In this document: positions 50,815 to 60,221 of the stretch, one piece after another | Numbering within the stretch: position 1 is the stretch's first letter | Layout of the letters: the number at the start of each line of letters is the position of its first letter | Notes under the pieces: generated by a model | Database searches by the model: none | What the model was told of the DNA's origin: nothing | What the model saw: only the letters and a program-made list of their open reading frames with translations | Origin: Ignavibacteriales bacterium | GTDB lineage: Bacteria > Bacteroidota > Ignavibacteria > Ignavibacteriales > Ignavibacteriaceae | Direction of reading: 5' to 3' | Assembly: GCA_020061465.1 (NCBI GenBank) | Contig: JAGUYG010000001.1 | Coordinates: 1-64,000, forward strand | Length of the DNA stretch: 64,000 nt | Made by a program: the position numbers and the translations under genes

Positions 50815-53800
50815 TTAATAAATAATCTCAACCGAAGCCGGAAATTCATGAATCATGATTTTGTCTTCTGTAAAAGATTTACTCTCTTTTCCATTAATAA
50901 AAACTTTTTGTAGCAGTTTTGACGAGTTAAAATTTTTCAGAACAATGTTTCCGGGTGGTAGTTCAATGTTGCCGTACACATTTACAGCATACATATTTTC
51001 CTGTTTTTGTATACTGTACGATAATTCACCATAATATATCGGAAGGTTTTCAATTGATATTCCGCCGGGTTCATCAATCCATTCTTGCTTCAACCCTGCA
51101 GCAATAACGAGCGAAGAATCGTACTCATTTTCATAAACGAACATAGCACGAACGGCATTTATAAAATCCGAGCCGACCCAGGTATGTGGCATATCTCCAA
51201 TAAATCCAGGATAACGTTCATCCTTCCAAACAACTTCAGCCCAATGATTCCAACCTGATGGTCTCTGATGTTCTAAGAAAAAATTTAAAAGCTCATGGGC
51301 AATATCCGGCTTATCTAAAAAAATGAATGAACCGATAGTTCTTACCTCATAAGGTGTATAATTAATCCAATTTCTCAAACCCTCTCTTCGTTCCAAAAAG
51401 AATTTGTAATAATTATCAAATGTATTCCGGGCATAAGGTTGTGGGAGGTTTAGTAATTCGTTGCAAGGATAAATTGCAATAGTAGTTGAAGTCGGATCGA
51501 AATCGCCTAATTCTACACAACCCGGAATATAATCTATATTTCTCGTTTTAACCGCAAGATTGATCGAGTTGTATAAATCATTTTTGAATTTATCTCGTAT
51601 GTTTTTAATTCGTTCATACCCATAATCGTTTTTTAATATGTTTTGGATTTCTGCTGCATCCTTCAGTCCTTTAAAAGTAAAAAAATTGTCCCAATATGAA
51701 TGCATCGGTTTTGCGGAGTAGCCTTCGTGGCTGATTGATTCGGGCATAATTCCGTAATAAGCTCTTACACTGTCGTTTCCATTTTTAAAATGATCAATCG
51801 ATCGTTCATCAATCAGCGATTTCATGTAATCAACTGCTTTTATAATTCGATCATTGTATTTGATTAAGAGAGAAGTGTCCTTTGTAAAATTAAAATATTG
51901 TTTCAGCAAAAAAATATATTGACCGTGACTGTCATGTTCGGGCACGGGATCGGGACCGCGGCGATCAACCACGCAGGGTATTTTACCGCTTTCATATTGA
52001 TGCTTGGAATACCACTCTATAAACTCTTTCACTTCATCGGTGATTCCGTTTTTCAGCAGCGCCGAAGATGTTAGCGAACCGTCTCTTATCCACGATCTTT
52101 CATACGACCGCGAACCCGGCTGAATGCCTGCATTATCCCTGTTAATTAAAATGTAAGCCAGATTGGCTCGGTATGAGTTTATAATTTCTTTTACATCTTC
52201 GGGAAGTTTGAACTTAACGCTAGTAATTTTATCCGTCCAATATTTTTTTGTCTCATCCAACAGACGATAAATTGTTTCGGAGCTTTGCTGTTCATTTAAA
52301 AATTTAATCTCACCTCTATTGTCTCCGTAAAAAGGAATGGCAATGAGAACATCTCTGGATTGATCGGGCATTAAATCAAAATCGTAACTAAGTACCCCGT
52401 TTGTCAAATTGAATTGATCAGTCACATTTTGCTCATCCGGAATTTCGCCCTTTGCCAACAATGAGATTAAATTGCCTTGTTCAAATCTTAGCGCACCGAC
52501 GGAACTAAATTTTGTGAGGGGATAAATAAACTTATCATTATCAATCTTAATCACTGAATCTGAAATATCAATTGATGATATTTTAGAAACACCCCCTTCT
52601 ATATTCAGCCATTGATAATAAGGATTAACCTGGACTGGTCGCAGTAAAAGATTTACTTTTCCGTTCAGATTACTCTTACCGATATTCTTTATTGTATAAA
52701 TAACATACAGAACTGAGCTTTCATTCGCTTTACCATGCGCGAAAGCTTTTATTTGAAAAGAAAAGTTTTTTGATTTCCACAGCACTTTAGGAATAGGCAA
52801 ATAATTTTCTTCGAGTGTTTGTTCTTTCTCAACTTCATTCCACGAGTAGAGTCTGTTATTTATAAAAAGCATCGGTTCGATTGAAAATCTTTCTTTATCA
52901 ATTTCAATCATTCCGTCTTCATTTATCAAGGCTTCCTTAACATCGGAGTTAACACCAATAATATTCCAATAAGATTTTTCTTCATAAAAATATCGTGGAA
53001 AGTAACCGCGCGGAAAATCTTTTGTTAGGTTGATGAAGAAATGATTTAGATTTTCCGAGAAATTAGGCTCGAGAATTTTTAATTCTTTAATTCCGACTCT
53101 TTCGCTTCCGTTGTTCAACATTTCAATTTTAACAAAACGTGCGGCGGCATCCTTTAATCTCACATAATTTCGCTCACCGGTGTTGTAGTTAACTGAATAA
53201 ACTTCTTCCCATTCTGTTTTATCATCCGAAACGAAAATGTTATATCGTGCAGGAAAATTTTTCTCATCCCAATCGATAATAAATCCGCCAACTTCTCTTG
53301 ATTGAATGAAGTCAATTACAACCTGCTGCTGTTGGGAAATATCGCTCAACCAAATACTATTTATATCATCGTCAAAGACATTTTTTACCGTGTAATCTGT
53401 GCTCATTTCCGAAGAGGTAAAAAATTTGGGTAAGGGCATCTCTAAGGTTGGCGGAGGAAGTGGTTCAAAGTATAAATCATCAATAAAAATTGAACCTTTG
53501 CCGCCCGTGAAAGATGCAATTGTAAATTCAATTCTGTCGATTTTTTTGAGTTCTTTATTATCCGTGGGTCCCCAGGCAAAACTGATGTGTCTTTTCTTTA
53601 CAGTTACCTTTGTCCATTCAACAGGAAATTCGTAATTGCGGTTATTCACCCACCACACATTTTCACCCGATTTATCTAATAATTTTATTTCAAAATTGTT
53701 GTTGGGTGATTCAGCTTTGATGTAAAAAGAAAATTGATAATTCTCCGGCAAGTCCAACTGAATTAATTTTTGTATTCCGCCGTACCCCGAACCAAGAGTG

Positions 53801-53994
53801 AAATCGTAGTCGAATCGGATTGCACTGCCTGTTCTTCCTTCTGCCAAGGATACTTTTGCTTCAACGCCATCGGATTTATAAATCCTCCATAATTCAATTT
53901 CTTCGAAGTTATCCAATAAAATTTTTTGCGCAGATAGGTTTATTGCAGCTAAAAAAATAATTGATGCAAAAAAAAGGCGAATAAAAATCTTCAT
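50815..53994 (-). CDS. Secreted multidomain six-hairpin glycosidase-like protein with discoidin-type domain
   Basis: The 1059-aa protein has a signal peptide (1-22, ending NLSAQ), a CBM-like jelly roll (about 25-180: LLDNFEEIELWRIYKSDG...GSIFIDDLYFEPL), a discoidin/F5-8C-like domain (about 190-310: YTVKNVFDDDINSIWLSD...RFVKIEMLNNG), a beta-sandwich (about 315-580), and an (alpha/alpha)6 domain (about 600-960). The last contains NAGIQPGSRSYERSWIRDGS, PCVVDRRGPDPVPEHDSHGQ and HTWVGSDFINAVRAMFVYEN. Acidic residues in RSWIRDGS and EHDSHGQ are candidate catalytic positions. The family is not firmly identified. The neighbours suggest it acts on the same glucan. Confidence 0.75.
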   Translation of the reverse strand: MKIFIRLFFASIIFLAAINLSAQKILLDNFEEIELWRIYKSDGVEAKVSLAEGRTGSAIRFDYDFTLGSGYGGIQKLIQLDLPENYQFSFYIKAESPNNNFEIKLLDKSGENVWWVNNRNYEFPVEWTKVTVKKRHISFAWGPTDNKELKKIDRIEFTIASFTGGKGSIFIDDLYFEPLPPPTLEMPLPKFFTSSEMSTDYTVKNVFDDDINSIWLSDISQQQQVVIDFIQSREVGGFIIDWDEKNFPARYNIFVSDDKTEWEEVYSVNYNTGERNYVRLKDAAARFVKIEMLNNGSERVGIKELKILEPNFSENLNHFFINLTKDFPRGYFPRYFYEEKSYWNIIGVNSDVKEALINEDGMIEIDKERFSIEPMLFINNRLYSWNEVEKEQTLEENYLPIPKVLWKSKNFSFQIKAFAHGKANESSVLYVIYTIKNIGKSNLNGKVNLLLRPVQVNPYYQWLNIEGGVSKISSIDISDSVIKIDNDKFIYPLTKFSSVGALRFEQGNLISLLAKGEIPDEQNVTDQFNLTNGVLSYDFDLMPDQSRDVLIAIPFYGDNRGEIKFLNEQQSSETIYRLLDETKKYWTDKITSVKFKLPEDVKEIINSYRANLAYILINRDNAGIQPGSRSYERSWIRDGSLTSSALLKNGITDEVKEFIEWYSKHQYESGKIPCVVDRRGPDPVPEHDSHGQYIFLLKQYFNFTKDTSLLIKYNDRIIKAVDYMKSLIDERSIDHFKNGNDSVRAYYGIMPESISHEGYSAKPMHSYWDNFFTFKGLKDAAEIQNILKNDYGYERIKNIRDKFKNDLYNSINLAVKTRNIDYIPGCVELGDFDPTSTTIAIYPCNELLNLPQPYARNTFDNYYKFFLERREGLRNWINYTPYEVRTIGSFIFLDKPDIAHELLNFFLEHQRPSGWNHWAEVVWKDERYPGFIGDMPHTWVGSDFINAVRAMFVYENEYDSSLVIAAGLKQEWIDEPGGISIENLPIYYGELSYSIQKQENMYAVNVYGNIELPPGNIVLKNFNSSKLLQKVFINGKESKSFTEDKIMIHEFPASVEIIY

Positions 53995-54056
53995 TTTAAT
54001 ATGCTTAAATATTCACATTATAAAGTCGGGGTAATAGGATCCGATTCGTCACCTAC

Positions 54057-54279
54057 ATGCCATCATAATGACTATGTTTTTCTATCAAAATTTGTATAAT
54101 TATTTTGATGACACTATAAAACAAAAGTTTTTTATTTCATCCCCACGGGATTTTATTTTCTTTGTTGTTCCTTTTTCTATAATCATATCATCCCTATTGG
54201 GATTTATATTTCTTAATCCCGAAGGGATGAAACTATTATAATAACGCTAAGAAAAAACACAACTTAATGCTGATGGCAT
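54057..54279. repeat. Palindromic intergenic repeat cluster (gggatgaaa type)
   Basis: Outer inverted ends are ATGCCATCA (54057-54065) and TGATGGCAT (54271-54279). Inside, CATCCC/GGGAT segments alternate: TTTCATCCCC near 54135, ATCCCTATTGGGAT near 54190, and AATCCCGAAGGGATGAAA near 54216, able to fold as nested hairpins. No ORF. This fills most of the 400-bp gap before the gene ending at 54397. Similar GGGATGAAA repeats are common in intergenic DNA of this bacterial group, as far as I recall (not checked). Confidence 0.6.
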
Positions 54280-54396
54280 GACATTATAAAAATGCTGATT
54301 TCCTCTCAAATAAAATACTTCTCAATTTATTACTTTAAAAATTGTCACTCTTAAGTTGATGATAACGAGTCTTGTTGGGATGCATACCTTTACTAA

Positions 54397-55800
54397 TTAC
54401 TCTAAGTATTCAAATCCCAATTTCTTTAATCCATTATGAACCAGTGAATCCTTCATGAAATAATTCCATATTAACCCGCTTCTAAAATTTTCTAACATGA
54501 TAACAATTGGTCCTTGATCAATTCCAATATAATCGGGACTAAACCAATTTACAGTTGGATTAAACGCATCCAGCATTCCGTGCTTTGACCACAAACCTTT
54601 ATCGCTGTACAATCGATGAATATTCATTATGGTCGGAACGACTATTTCCGGTGCAAAAACAATTGATGCGATTGATGCAGTTGGAGCAATAGTTCCGTCA
54701 TCAAAAAATACTAAGTCCGGTCCGCTCGTTCCTCTTCCGGCATAGGTTAGAAATTTTTTGTCGTTATAATTATAACTTTTGCCGGGACCTTCACAGGCAG
54801 TTAATCCCCAGCATAATGAATCATACCCAGCCCAATTGTTCGGATTTTCTATTGCATAAATTCTTTGAGTATAGGCTGCCCGCCGCGAGTTCTCGAAATA
54901 ATCTATTCCCTTCTGTTTCATATATGAATCGGCGAGTTCTCTAAAATCTATGAATATGTGTGAATAATGATGACCAAACATTGGTGGAAAAACTGCATGG
55001 GCTAAGCCTTCATACGGTTCACGCCAATTATAAGTCTTCAGCCAAGCTTCATAAGATTCTTTTGGCTCATTAAGATTTCCTCCTGCAGCAAGAATATAGA
55101 GAAATAATGCCTCGTTATAACCTGTCCAGCCCATGTGATGAAAACCCTTCTCCGGATACCAGCCCATACAAATTGAATTATTATACTTATCATCTGTTTT
55201 CATTTTGAAGAAATTCCAGTCAAGCCGATTAATCAGTTTGGTTGCAGTATCTCTTATTTGTTTTTCAACCTCATCTTCCCTATCAAAATACTGACGCGCA
55301 AAAATTACTCCCGCAATAAGCAACCCTGTATCGACTGTTGAAAGTTCAGATTGCCAGGTGCGTTTGCCCGTCTTCATATCGAGGAAGTGGTAATAGAAAC
55401 CTTTATAACCTGTAGCATCGTCGTTTGTACTCTGTTCTGAATCAAGAAAAAACTGCAATATGGTTAAGGTAAGATATGCTGCTTGCTCTCTCGAAATCCA
55501 TTTTCTTTCCGCACCTATTGCATAAGAAGGAATTGCAAATCCAATTGCTGCAATACTCGAAGCAGACCACCCGGCTGTTCGATCTTTTACTAATCCATTT
55601 TCAGAATTTCTTTCATCAATAAAGTAGAGAAAAGTATAATACTGAAGAGTATCGAGGAAATTTTTATCTTCGTCGGTGAGGTAATAATTTACGCTGCCTT
55701 TGGATCGGAATGTTAATTCTTTATTTTCTTCTTTTGTGTTGCATGCTGTAAAAAGTAAAACAAAATTAAGATATGTTAATAGAGTGATTGTAATTTTCAT
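54397..55800 (-). CDS. Lipoprotein glycoamylase-family (GH144-type) enzyme
   Basis: The 467-aa protein has a lipoprotein signal (ITLLTYLNFVLLFTAC, Cys near residue 20) and an (alpha/alpha)6 glycoamylase domain over nearly all the rest. The domain has TFLYFIDERNSENGLVKDRT, GFAIPSYAIGAERKWISRE, STVDTGLLIAGVIFARQYF, GWYPEKGFHHMGWTGYNEAL, WGLTACEGPG and YIGIDQGPIVIMLENFRSGL. It is a shorter paralogue of the secreted 635-aa enzyme and lacks both FN3 and sorting tail. Relatives are endo- or exo-acting beta-1,2-glucanases. The lipid anchor suggests action at the outer or inner membrane on oligosaccharides released by the secreted enzyme (inference). Confidence 0.88.
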   Translation of the reverse strand: MKITITLLTYLNFVLLFTACNTKEENKELTFRSKGSVNYYLTDEDKNFLDTLQYYTFLYFIDERNSENGLVKDRTAGWSASSIAAIGFAIPSYAIGAERKWISREQAAYLTLTILQFFLDSEQSTNDDATGYKGFYYHFLDMKTGKRTWQSELSTVDTGLLIAGVIFARQYFDREDEVEKQIRDTATKLINRLDWNFFKMKTDDKYNNSICMGWYPEKGFHHMGWTGYNEALFLYILAAGGNLNEPKESYEAWLKTYNWREPYEGLAHAVFPPMFGHHYSHIFIDFRELADSYMKQKGIDYFENSRRAAYTQRIYAIENPNNWAGYDSLCWGLTACEGPGKSYNYNDKKFLTYAGRGTSGPDLVFFDDGTIAPTASIASIVFAPEIVVPTIMNIHRLYSDKGLWSKHGMLDAFNPTVNWFSPDYIGIDQGPIVIMLENFRSGLIWNYFMKDSLVHNGLKKLGFEYLE

Positions 55801-55852
55801 AAGTTATTTTAATTGAGGTTTTGGATAAAATTATATTTCACATATTTAAGGT

Positions 55853-55882
55853 TGTAGAGACGGGGCATGCCCCGTCTCTACA
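55853..55882. repeat. Perfect 30-bp palindrome (GTAGAGACGGGGC type)
   Basis: TGTAGAGACGGGGCA (55853-55867) is followed at once by its exact reverse complement (55868-55882). It is GC-rich in an AT-rich context and lies between two convergent-in-function genes on the same strand. Palindromes of this GTAGAGACGGGGCATGCC type are widespread interspersed repeats in bacteria, from memory. It could act as a bidirectional terminator, but no T-run adjoins it. Confidence 0.75.
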
Positions 55883-55890
55883 TAACTAAT

Positions 55891-56919
55891 TCAATATATC
55901 CCAATACTAACCGTAACTCTGTGTGCTTCTGCTAATCTTCCATAATCAGCATAAGTGTAATCAAATCTTATGTTATACGCCCCGGCTATATCCGTACGCA
56001 CCCCACCGCCTAATACTAATCCTCCTTCGGCGTCCGGTAAGAATAAATTTCTGTAACCGCCGCGAATTGCAAAGTAATTTAAAATACTTAACTCGCCCCC
56101 GATGTTAATGCTTTCCGTATTATCGTTCGGATGAATTGCATCAGCAGCAACCAGCAGCTTATAATCTGTACCAAGATCATATCTGTAAGAAACTCCTGCT
56201 CTAAAAATTGTCGGTAACGGATATGTATCTGTTCTAAGTATTGCAGGCAATTGATCGTTATCGCCGTATTTCTTCGGATCGAAATCGTAGTTTATGTATA
56301 AATCTCTTCCATCGTATGAAGCTCTGCTGCCAAAATTCGATACGCTTGCACCTAACGTTAATCCGTTATTCGTCAATTGGTATTGCACTCCGAAATTCAT
56401 TCCTATTGTAGAAAGGCTGCTGTGCCAGATAGTTTCATTTATATAATTCAATTGTAATCCTACAGATACTCTATCGGTTAACATCAAACCGTAACCAACG
56501 CCTAATGCAAAATTTTTAACGGAAAATCTTTCGCCGGTTCCTAACGGCTGCTCTACGGTTCTAACATCCATTTCGCCTGAGTTAAGCGTTGTTAATATTA
56601 AAGCAAAAGTTCCAACACCAGTTATGTTAACACCTGCTGCCATGTAATTGTAGTTTATATCGGCAAGCCACTTATTAAACGTGAATTGAATATCGCTTCC
56701 GTTAAGCCTTCCGAGACTTGCAGGATTATAAAATATTGACGAAACTTCACCTGAAAGTGAGGCTCCTGCATTTCCTAAGCCAACTATTCTTGAACTGGGT
56801 TCAATCTTTAAGAATTGACCGATTGTTGTTCCGGTCTTACTCTGAGCCATTAAACTATTTGATATCCCTATCAATAGGAATAAAAAAAGCGATACTATTT
56901 TTCTATAAAAACTTTTCAT
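55891..56919 (-). CDS. PorV/PorQ-family outer membrane protein
   Basis: 342 aa from the ATG at 56919. A GTG 9 nt earlier is possible but lies in the likely RBS (GGTGG). A signal peptide ends SLMAQ. A FadL-like beta barrel follows: FLKIEPSSRIVGLGNAGASL near the N-terminus, EVSSIFYNPASLG, many alternating Gly/aromatic strands, YDLGTDYKLLVAADAIHPND, RGGYRNLF and the C-terminal aromatic-ending strand VTVSIGIY. In T9SS, PorV shuttles cargo to the attachment complex and PorQ-like proteins act similarly. It lies 12 nt after the 1095-aa cargo-like protein gene, a meaningful pairing. Confidence 0.88.
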   Translation of the reverse strand: MKSFYRKIVSLFLFLLIGISNSLMAQSKTGTTIGQFLKIEPSSRIVGLGNAGASLSGEVSSIFYNPASLGRLNGSDIQFTFNKWLADINYNYMAAGVNITGVGTFALILTTLNSGEMDVRTVEQPLGTGERFSVKNFALGVGYGLMLTDRVSVGLQLNYINETIWHSSLSTIGMNFGVQYQLTNNGLTLGASVSNFGSRASYDGRDLYINYDFDPKKYGDNDQLPAILRTDTYPLPTIFRAGVSYRYDLGTDYKLLVAADAIHPNDNTESINIGGELSILNYFAIRGGYRNLFLPDAEGGLVLGGGVRTDIAGAYNIRFDYTYADYGRLAEAHRVTVSIGIY

Positions 56920-56931
56920 CTCAACCACCGT

Positions 56932-59900
56932 CTATTTAATGATTGCAAATTTACCGATGTAATCGCCAACCTCCCGGCTTTCAACATGAAAGATGTATAA
57001 GCCCGGTGCTATCTCAAGCTGATCTCGATTTCTCAAATTCCAAACTAAAATACCTTTGTTAATGTTTCCGTCATGATTTAATGTTTGGACTATTTCTCCG
57101 TTCAAGGTATAAATTCTGATAGTGCAATTAACCGGAAGATTCCTGAATTCAATCTTTCTTTCACCTCTGCCGGAAACAGCAAATCGCTGCGGTTCAAAGC
57201 TGGCAGCACCAACATAAGGATTCGGAACGACGTAAGGTTTTTCCGAATATTGGCTTTTGGCAAGATTGGGATCAACTGACTGAGATTTTGTAATAAAAGT
57301 AAATTTATCATGCTTTGAGTAAGGCACAGTTATTTTCAATTCATACTTATCTCCAAGTGTCGGCGGTACTACAGGCGCTCCCATCAATCCGGTAGTATCA
57401 ACTTCCAGCCGCCAGGTTGGTCTTAACACCATCGGCTGATCTAACGATGCTGTAAGTATTTCAATATAATCGTTATGATTTACCGGCACTCCTAAATCAG
57501 ATAAGCTTCTGTATCGAAATTTCAGTTTCATATCGCCTGATAATGTTTTAGCAACCACAGTAAATTTAACCGGACGCACGGGTGCTCCTATTCCAGCAAT
57601 TGAAGTATCGAGAACATCGCTGCTGAAAATTATATCGATATTTTCAGGGAAACCCGGTCTTCGAAAATTAATCGGTAAGCTTGGTGAGTACCGTATTTTA
57701 TACGGGGCATTCGTTCCGCTTACATTTATTAGTTTGGTATTAACCGAATCAATTTGAATTGTTTCCCGTGTGTTTATTATCGGTAAGATACCTGCGCCAA
57801 CAGGACCTGTACCTTCACCATTTAAATCTTCTCCAAAGATGAATAGCGTATCTCCTGCTGTTTCATCCACCATCAAATAGGATTGTGCTCTAACGCTATC
57901 ATCGGAATGCACAAATTCAATTCTGAATACATGATTGTCCGGTACCAGTTCTGAATTTAAAATTTTTAGCTGAAGTGTCCCTGTACCTGTACCCTCGGTA
58001 TGGTTAAGATCAAACACCTCTGCTCCTTTGTAACCAACCACCGGCGGATTCGGATATACTTCGACTACATTCTTCGGAAGAATAGTTCCGCCTCTTAAAG
58101 TTTGACTTACCGTAATCGCATTCTCCGAAGGATAAATTTGTATCGAATCAACTCCCCTATCGTAAGCGGTAACAGCATAAAAATAACGCTGCCCGTTTGT
58201 AACAGTTGTATCAATATACGAATGGGTGATGCCTGTATCTTCACCAAGAAAATAAGCTACACCTTCCACAGTTGTTTGAGAGAATCCGTAAATATCATTC
58301 TTCAAATCAAACTGAGCTATTGGTTTGCCGTTACCGATAGGTCTTGTTCCCGTTGCCGTGTAAATTACCTGCGGATCGAGAAAAGTTGGATCGGTGCTTC
58401 TATAAATTCGATAGCCTTCAAAGTCGTTATTATTTGTAATAGGATCGAATGCACGCTCGGCTGCATTATCCCAGGTTAAAATAACATATCCGTCGCCCGC
58501 ATAAGCTTGTAGCTTTGGCATAGGAGGCGGTACAGCAAATTGATAATTAGCTTTATAAATCTGTTGAACGACTTTTGTAGTAACCCTTAACTCACGAAGA
58601 TCCTGCCCAAAACCAAGTGCAAGGCTAAACCGCTCGGTTTTTCCCGCATCAAGTACGAAAGGACCTGAAGCAAAAAGAAATCCGATATTATAATTCAGCA
58701 CTAAAGGCGCATCGAAAGCGCTGTCAGGATCAGTGAAGATATTGTATAATCTTCTAGGCCACTGCTTGCCGTCATCAAAAAAAACAATTTGATCAACTTC
58801 TGTTGAAGGATTACCAACGCCTGCCCTGATGCGGTTCATTTTAAATCCGGTTAAACCAATTTGATCGGATTCATCAATATCTGTTTTATCAAAGTTAGCT
58901 TCTCCATTCGTAGGTTTACCGTCTCCTTCGCCTGTATCGTTAGTACCAAAAACCCCGTCGGCACCTGTATCATGAAATTCGGCTACCCAATCCATATCTT
59001 CGTCACCGGTCCACCAAACTCCGGTAATGTACGCGGGTCTCTGCGTAATCGGTCCGTAAAATGCTTCAAACTTTGTTAGATCGTAATGCGTGTTTACATA
59101 ATTCAAAATAGCTTCTTGACCTATTATTTCCTCTCCGGGTCCGCTGTCTCTTCTTTCATCGGTTATGCCGTCTTCATCGTTATCAATTCCGTCTGTCGGA
59201 TTACCCGGAGTTTCCATGTATGAATAGCCTAAATAACCGGTTGGACCGCGGTAGCCGTAGCCGTTTTTATCCCAGGTGTAAACAAGATTTAAACCCGCTT
59301 CTTTGTCGAAGTAAGCATTATCGTCATCCGATTCGGGAATTCCGTCACGACCGATAGCAGATCCGCCAACACCTGAATCCATGTATAATCCAAATATTAT
59401 ATTATCATCATACTTTGTGGTACTTTCGTTAGTTATATCATAATGAAAGAAAATAACATAACCCGCCTGCGGATTAGACCATTGAAAACCGCGCTGCTCA
59501 ACCCTAAGTCCCAAACCTCTTCGAGTGTTATCTCTTGAATCAGGAAAGTACGACCATGCGTCATAGAAATTATCATCATAGACTATAAAGCTTTCTTGAT
59601 CTGCTCTTGGTTCTTTACCGAAGTAACCATTCCACCAGCCTTTCCAACCGGGATCGTCTATATCGTTTAATTTATCGTACCATTCATCCGGCCAGGTACG
59701 TGGATCGTTACTAATAGCAACCGACCTGCCGGCGTTTATTGAGGGATCAATTTGAAAATAACCAAAGCGCGGTTCGAAGCGCATGGTTTTATTGGTAATA
59801 GGACTTGTACCCTGTCTTTCTCTGTATCCCGTTTCCATTATATATGCCGGTGTACCGCTTGTTTGCAGCACTCGCGCAAGTACAAATGGAGTAGTTCCAT

Positions 59901-60219
59901 CACTGTAATTTTCCCCTGAGCCTTTTGGTATTTCAACCGAGTGGAAGACACTTAAGTCAACATTTAACGGGTCGGGCGGATAATCACCAACCATTCCGTA
60001 ATTGTAAAAGATAGTTCTTATAAGATTTGCATCGTGCATTCCGGTTCTTTCTGCATCAATTGTACCCCTCCATTCCGGTGGAACTACTGGATGGATATTT
60101 TGCGCCTGCAAGTTTATTATAGGTCCGAATACAAGCAGCGTTATAAAGATACCGGCACCTATCTTTTTAAAATTTTTCGCTGTTTCGAAATTAATCTGTA
60201 AGATATTTTTTGTTATCAT
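56932..60219 (-). CDS. Large secreted T9SS cargo-like protein (1095 aa), partner of the TonB receptor
   Basis: An N-terminal hydrophobic export signal (about 20-40, ending NLQAQ), then a surface-protein body with Asp/Asn-rich calcium-like loops (IGRDGIPESDDDNA, GIDNDEDGITDERRDSGPGE), a FN3-like domain (about 560-690: PPMPKLQAYAGDGYVILTWD...YRIYRSTDPTF), and a C-terminal T9SS-like sorting module (SEKPYVVPNPYVGAASFEP...IAPGLYIFHVES). No catalytic domain is recognised. It lies 2 nt downstream of the TonB receptor and 12 nt upstream of the PorV-like gene. It may work as a surface substrate-binding partner in place of SusD (inference). Confidence 0.8.
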   Translation of the reverse strand: MITKNILQINFETAKNFKKIGAGIFITLLVFGPIINLQAQNIHPVVPPEWRGTIDAERTGMHDANLIRTIFYNYGMVGDYPPDPLNVDLSVFHSVEIPKGSGENYSDGTTPFVLARVLQTSGTPAYIMETGYRERQGTSPITNKTMRFEPRFGYFQIDPSINAGRSVAISNDPRTWPDEWYDKLNDIDDPGWKGWWNGYFGKEPRADQESFIVYDDNFYDAWSYFPDSRDNTRRGLGLRVEQRGFQWSNPQAGYVIFFHYDITNESTTKYDDNIIFGLYMDSGVGGSAIGRDGIPESDDDNAYFDKEAGLNLVYTWDKNGYGYRGPTGYLGYSYMETPGNPTDGIDNDEDGITDERRDSGPGEEIIGQEAILNYVNTHYDLTKFEAFYGPITQRPAYITGVWWTGDEDMDWVAEFHDTGADGVFGTNDTGEGDGKPTNGEANFDKTDIDESDQIGLTGFKMNRIRAGVGNPSTEVDQIVFFDDGKQWPRRLYNIFTDPDSAFDAPLVLNYNIGFLFASGPFVLDAGKTERFSLALGFGQDLRELRVTTKVVQQIYKANYQFAVPPPMPKLQAYAGDGYVILTWDNAAERAFDPITNNNDFEGYRIYRSTDPTFLDPQVIYTATGTRPIGNGKPIAQFDLKNDIYGFSQTTVEGVAYFLGEDTGITHSYIDTTVTNGQRYFYAVTAYDRGVDSIQIYPSENAITVSQTLRGGTILPKNVVEVYPNPPVVGYKGAEVFDLNHTEGTGTGTLQLKILNSELVPDNHVFRIEFVHSDDSVRAQSYLMVDETAGDTLFIFGEDLNGEGTGPVGAGILPIINTRETIQIDSVNTKLINVSGTNAPYKIRYSPSLPINFRRPGFPENIDIIFSSDVLDTSIAGIGAPVRPVKFTVVAKTLSGDMKLKFRYRSLSDLGVPVNHNDYIEILTASLDQPMVLRPTWRLEVDTTGLMGAPVVPPTLGDKYELKITVPYSKHDKFTFITKSQSVDPNLAKSQYSEKPYVVPNPYVGAASFEPQRFAVSGRGERKIEFRNLPVNCTIRIYTLNGEIVQTLNHDGNINKGILVWNLRNRDQLEIAPGLYIFHVESREVGDYIGKFAIIK

Positions 60220-60221
60220 AA

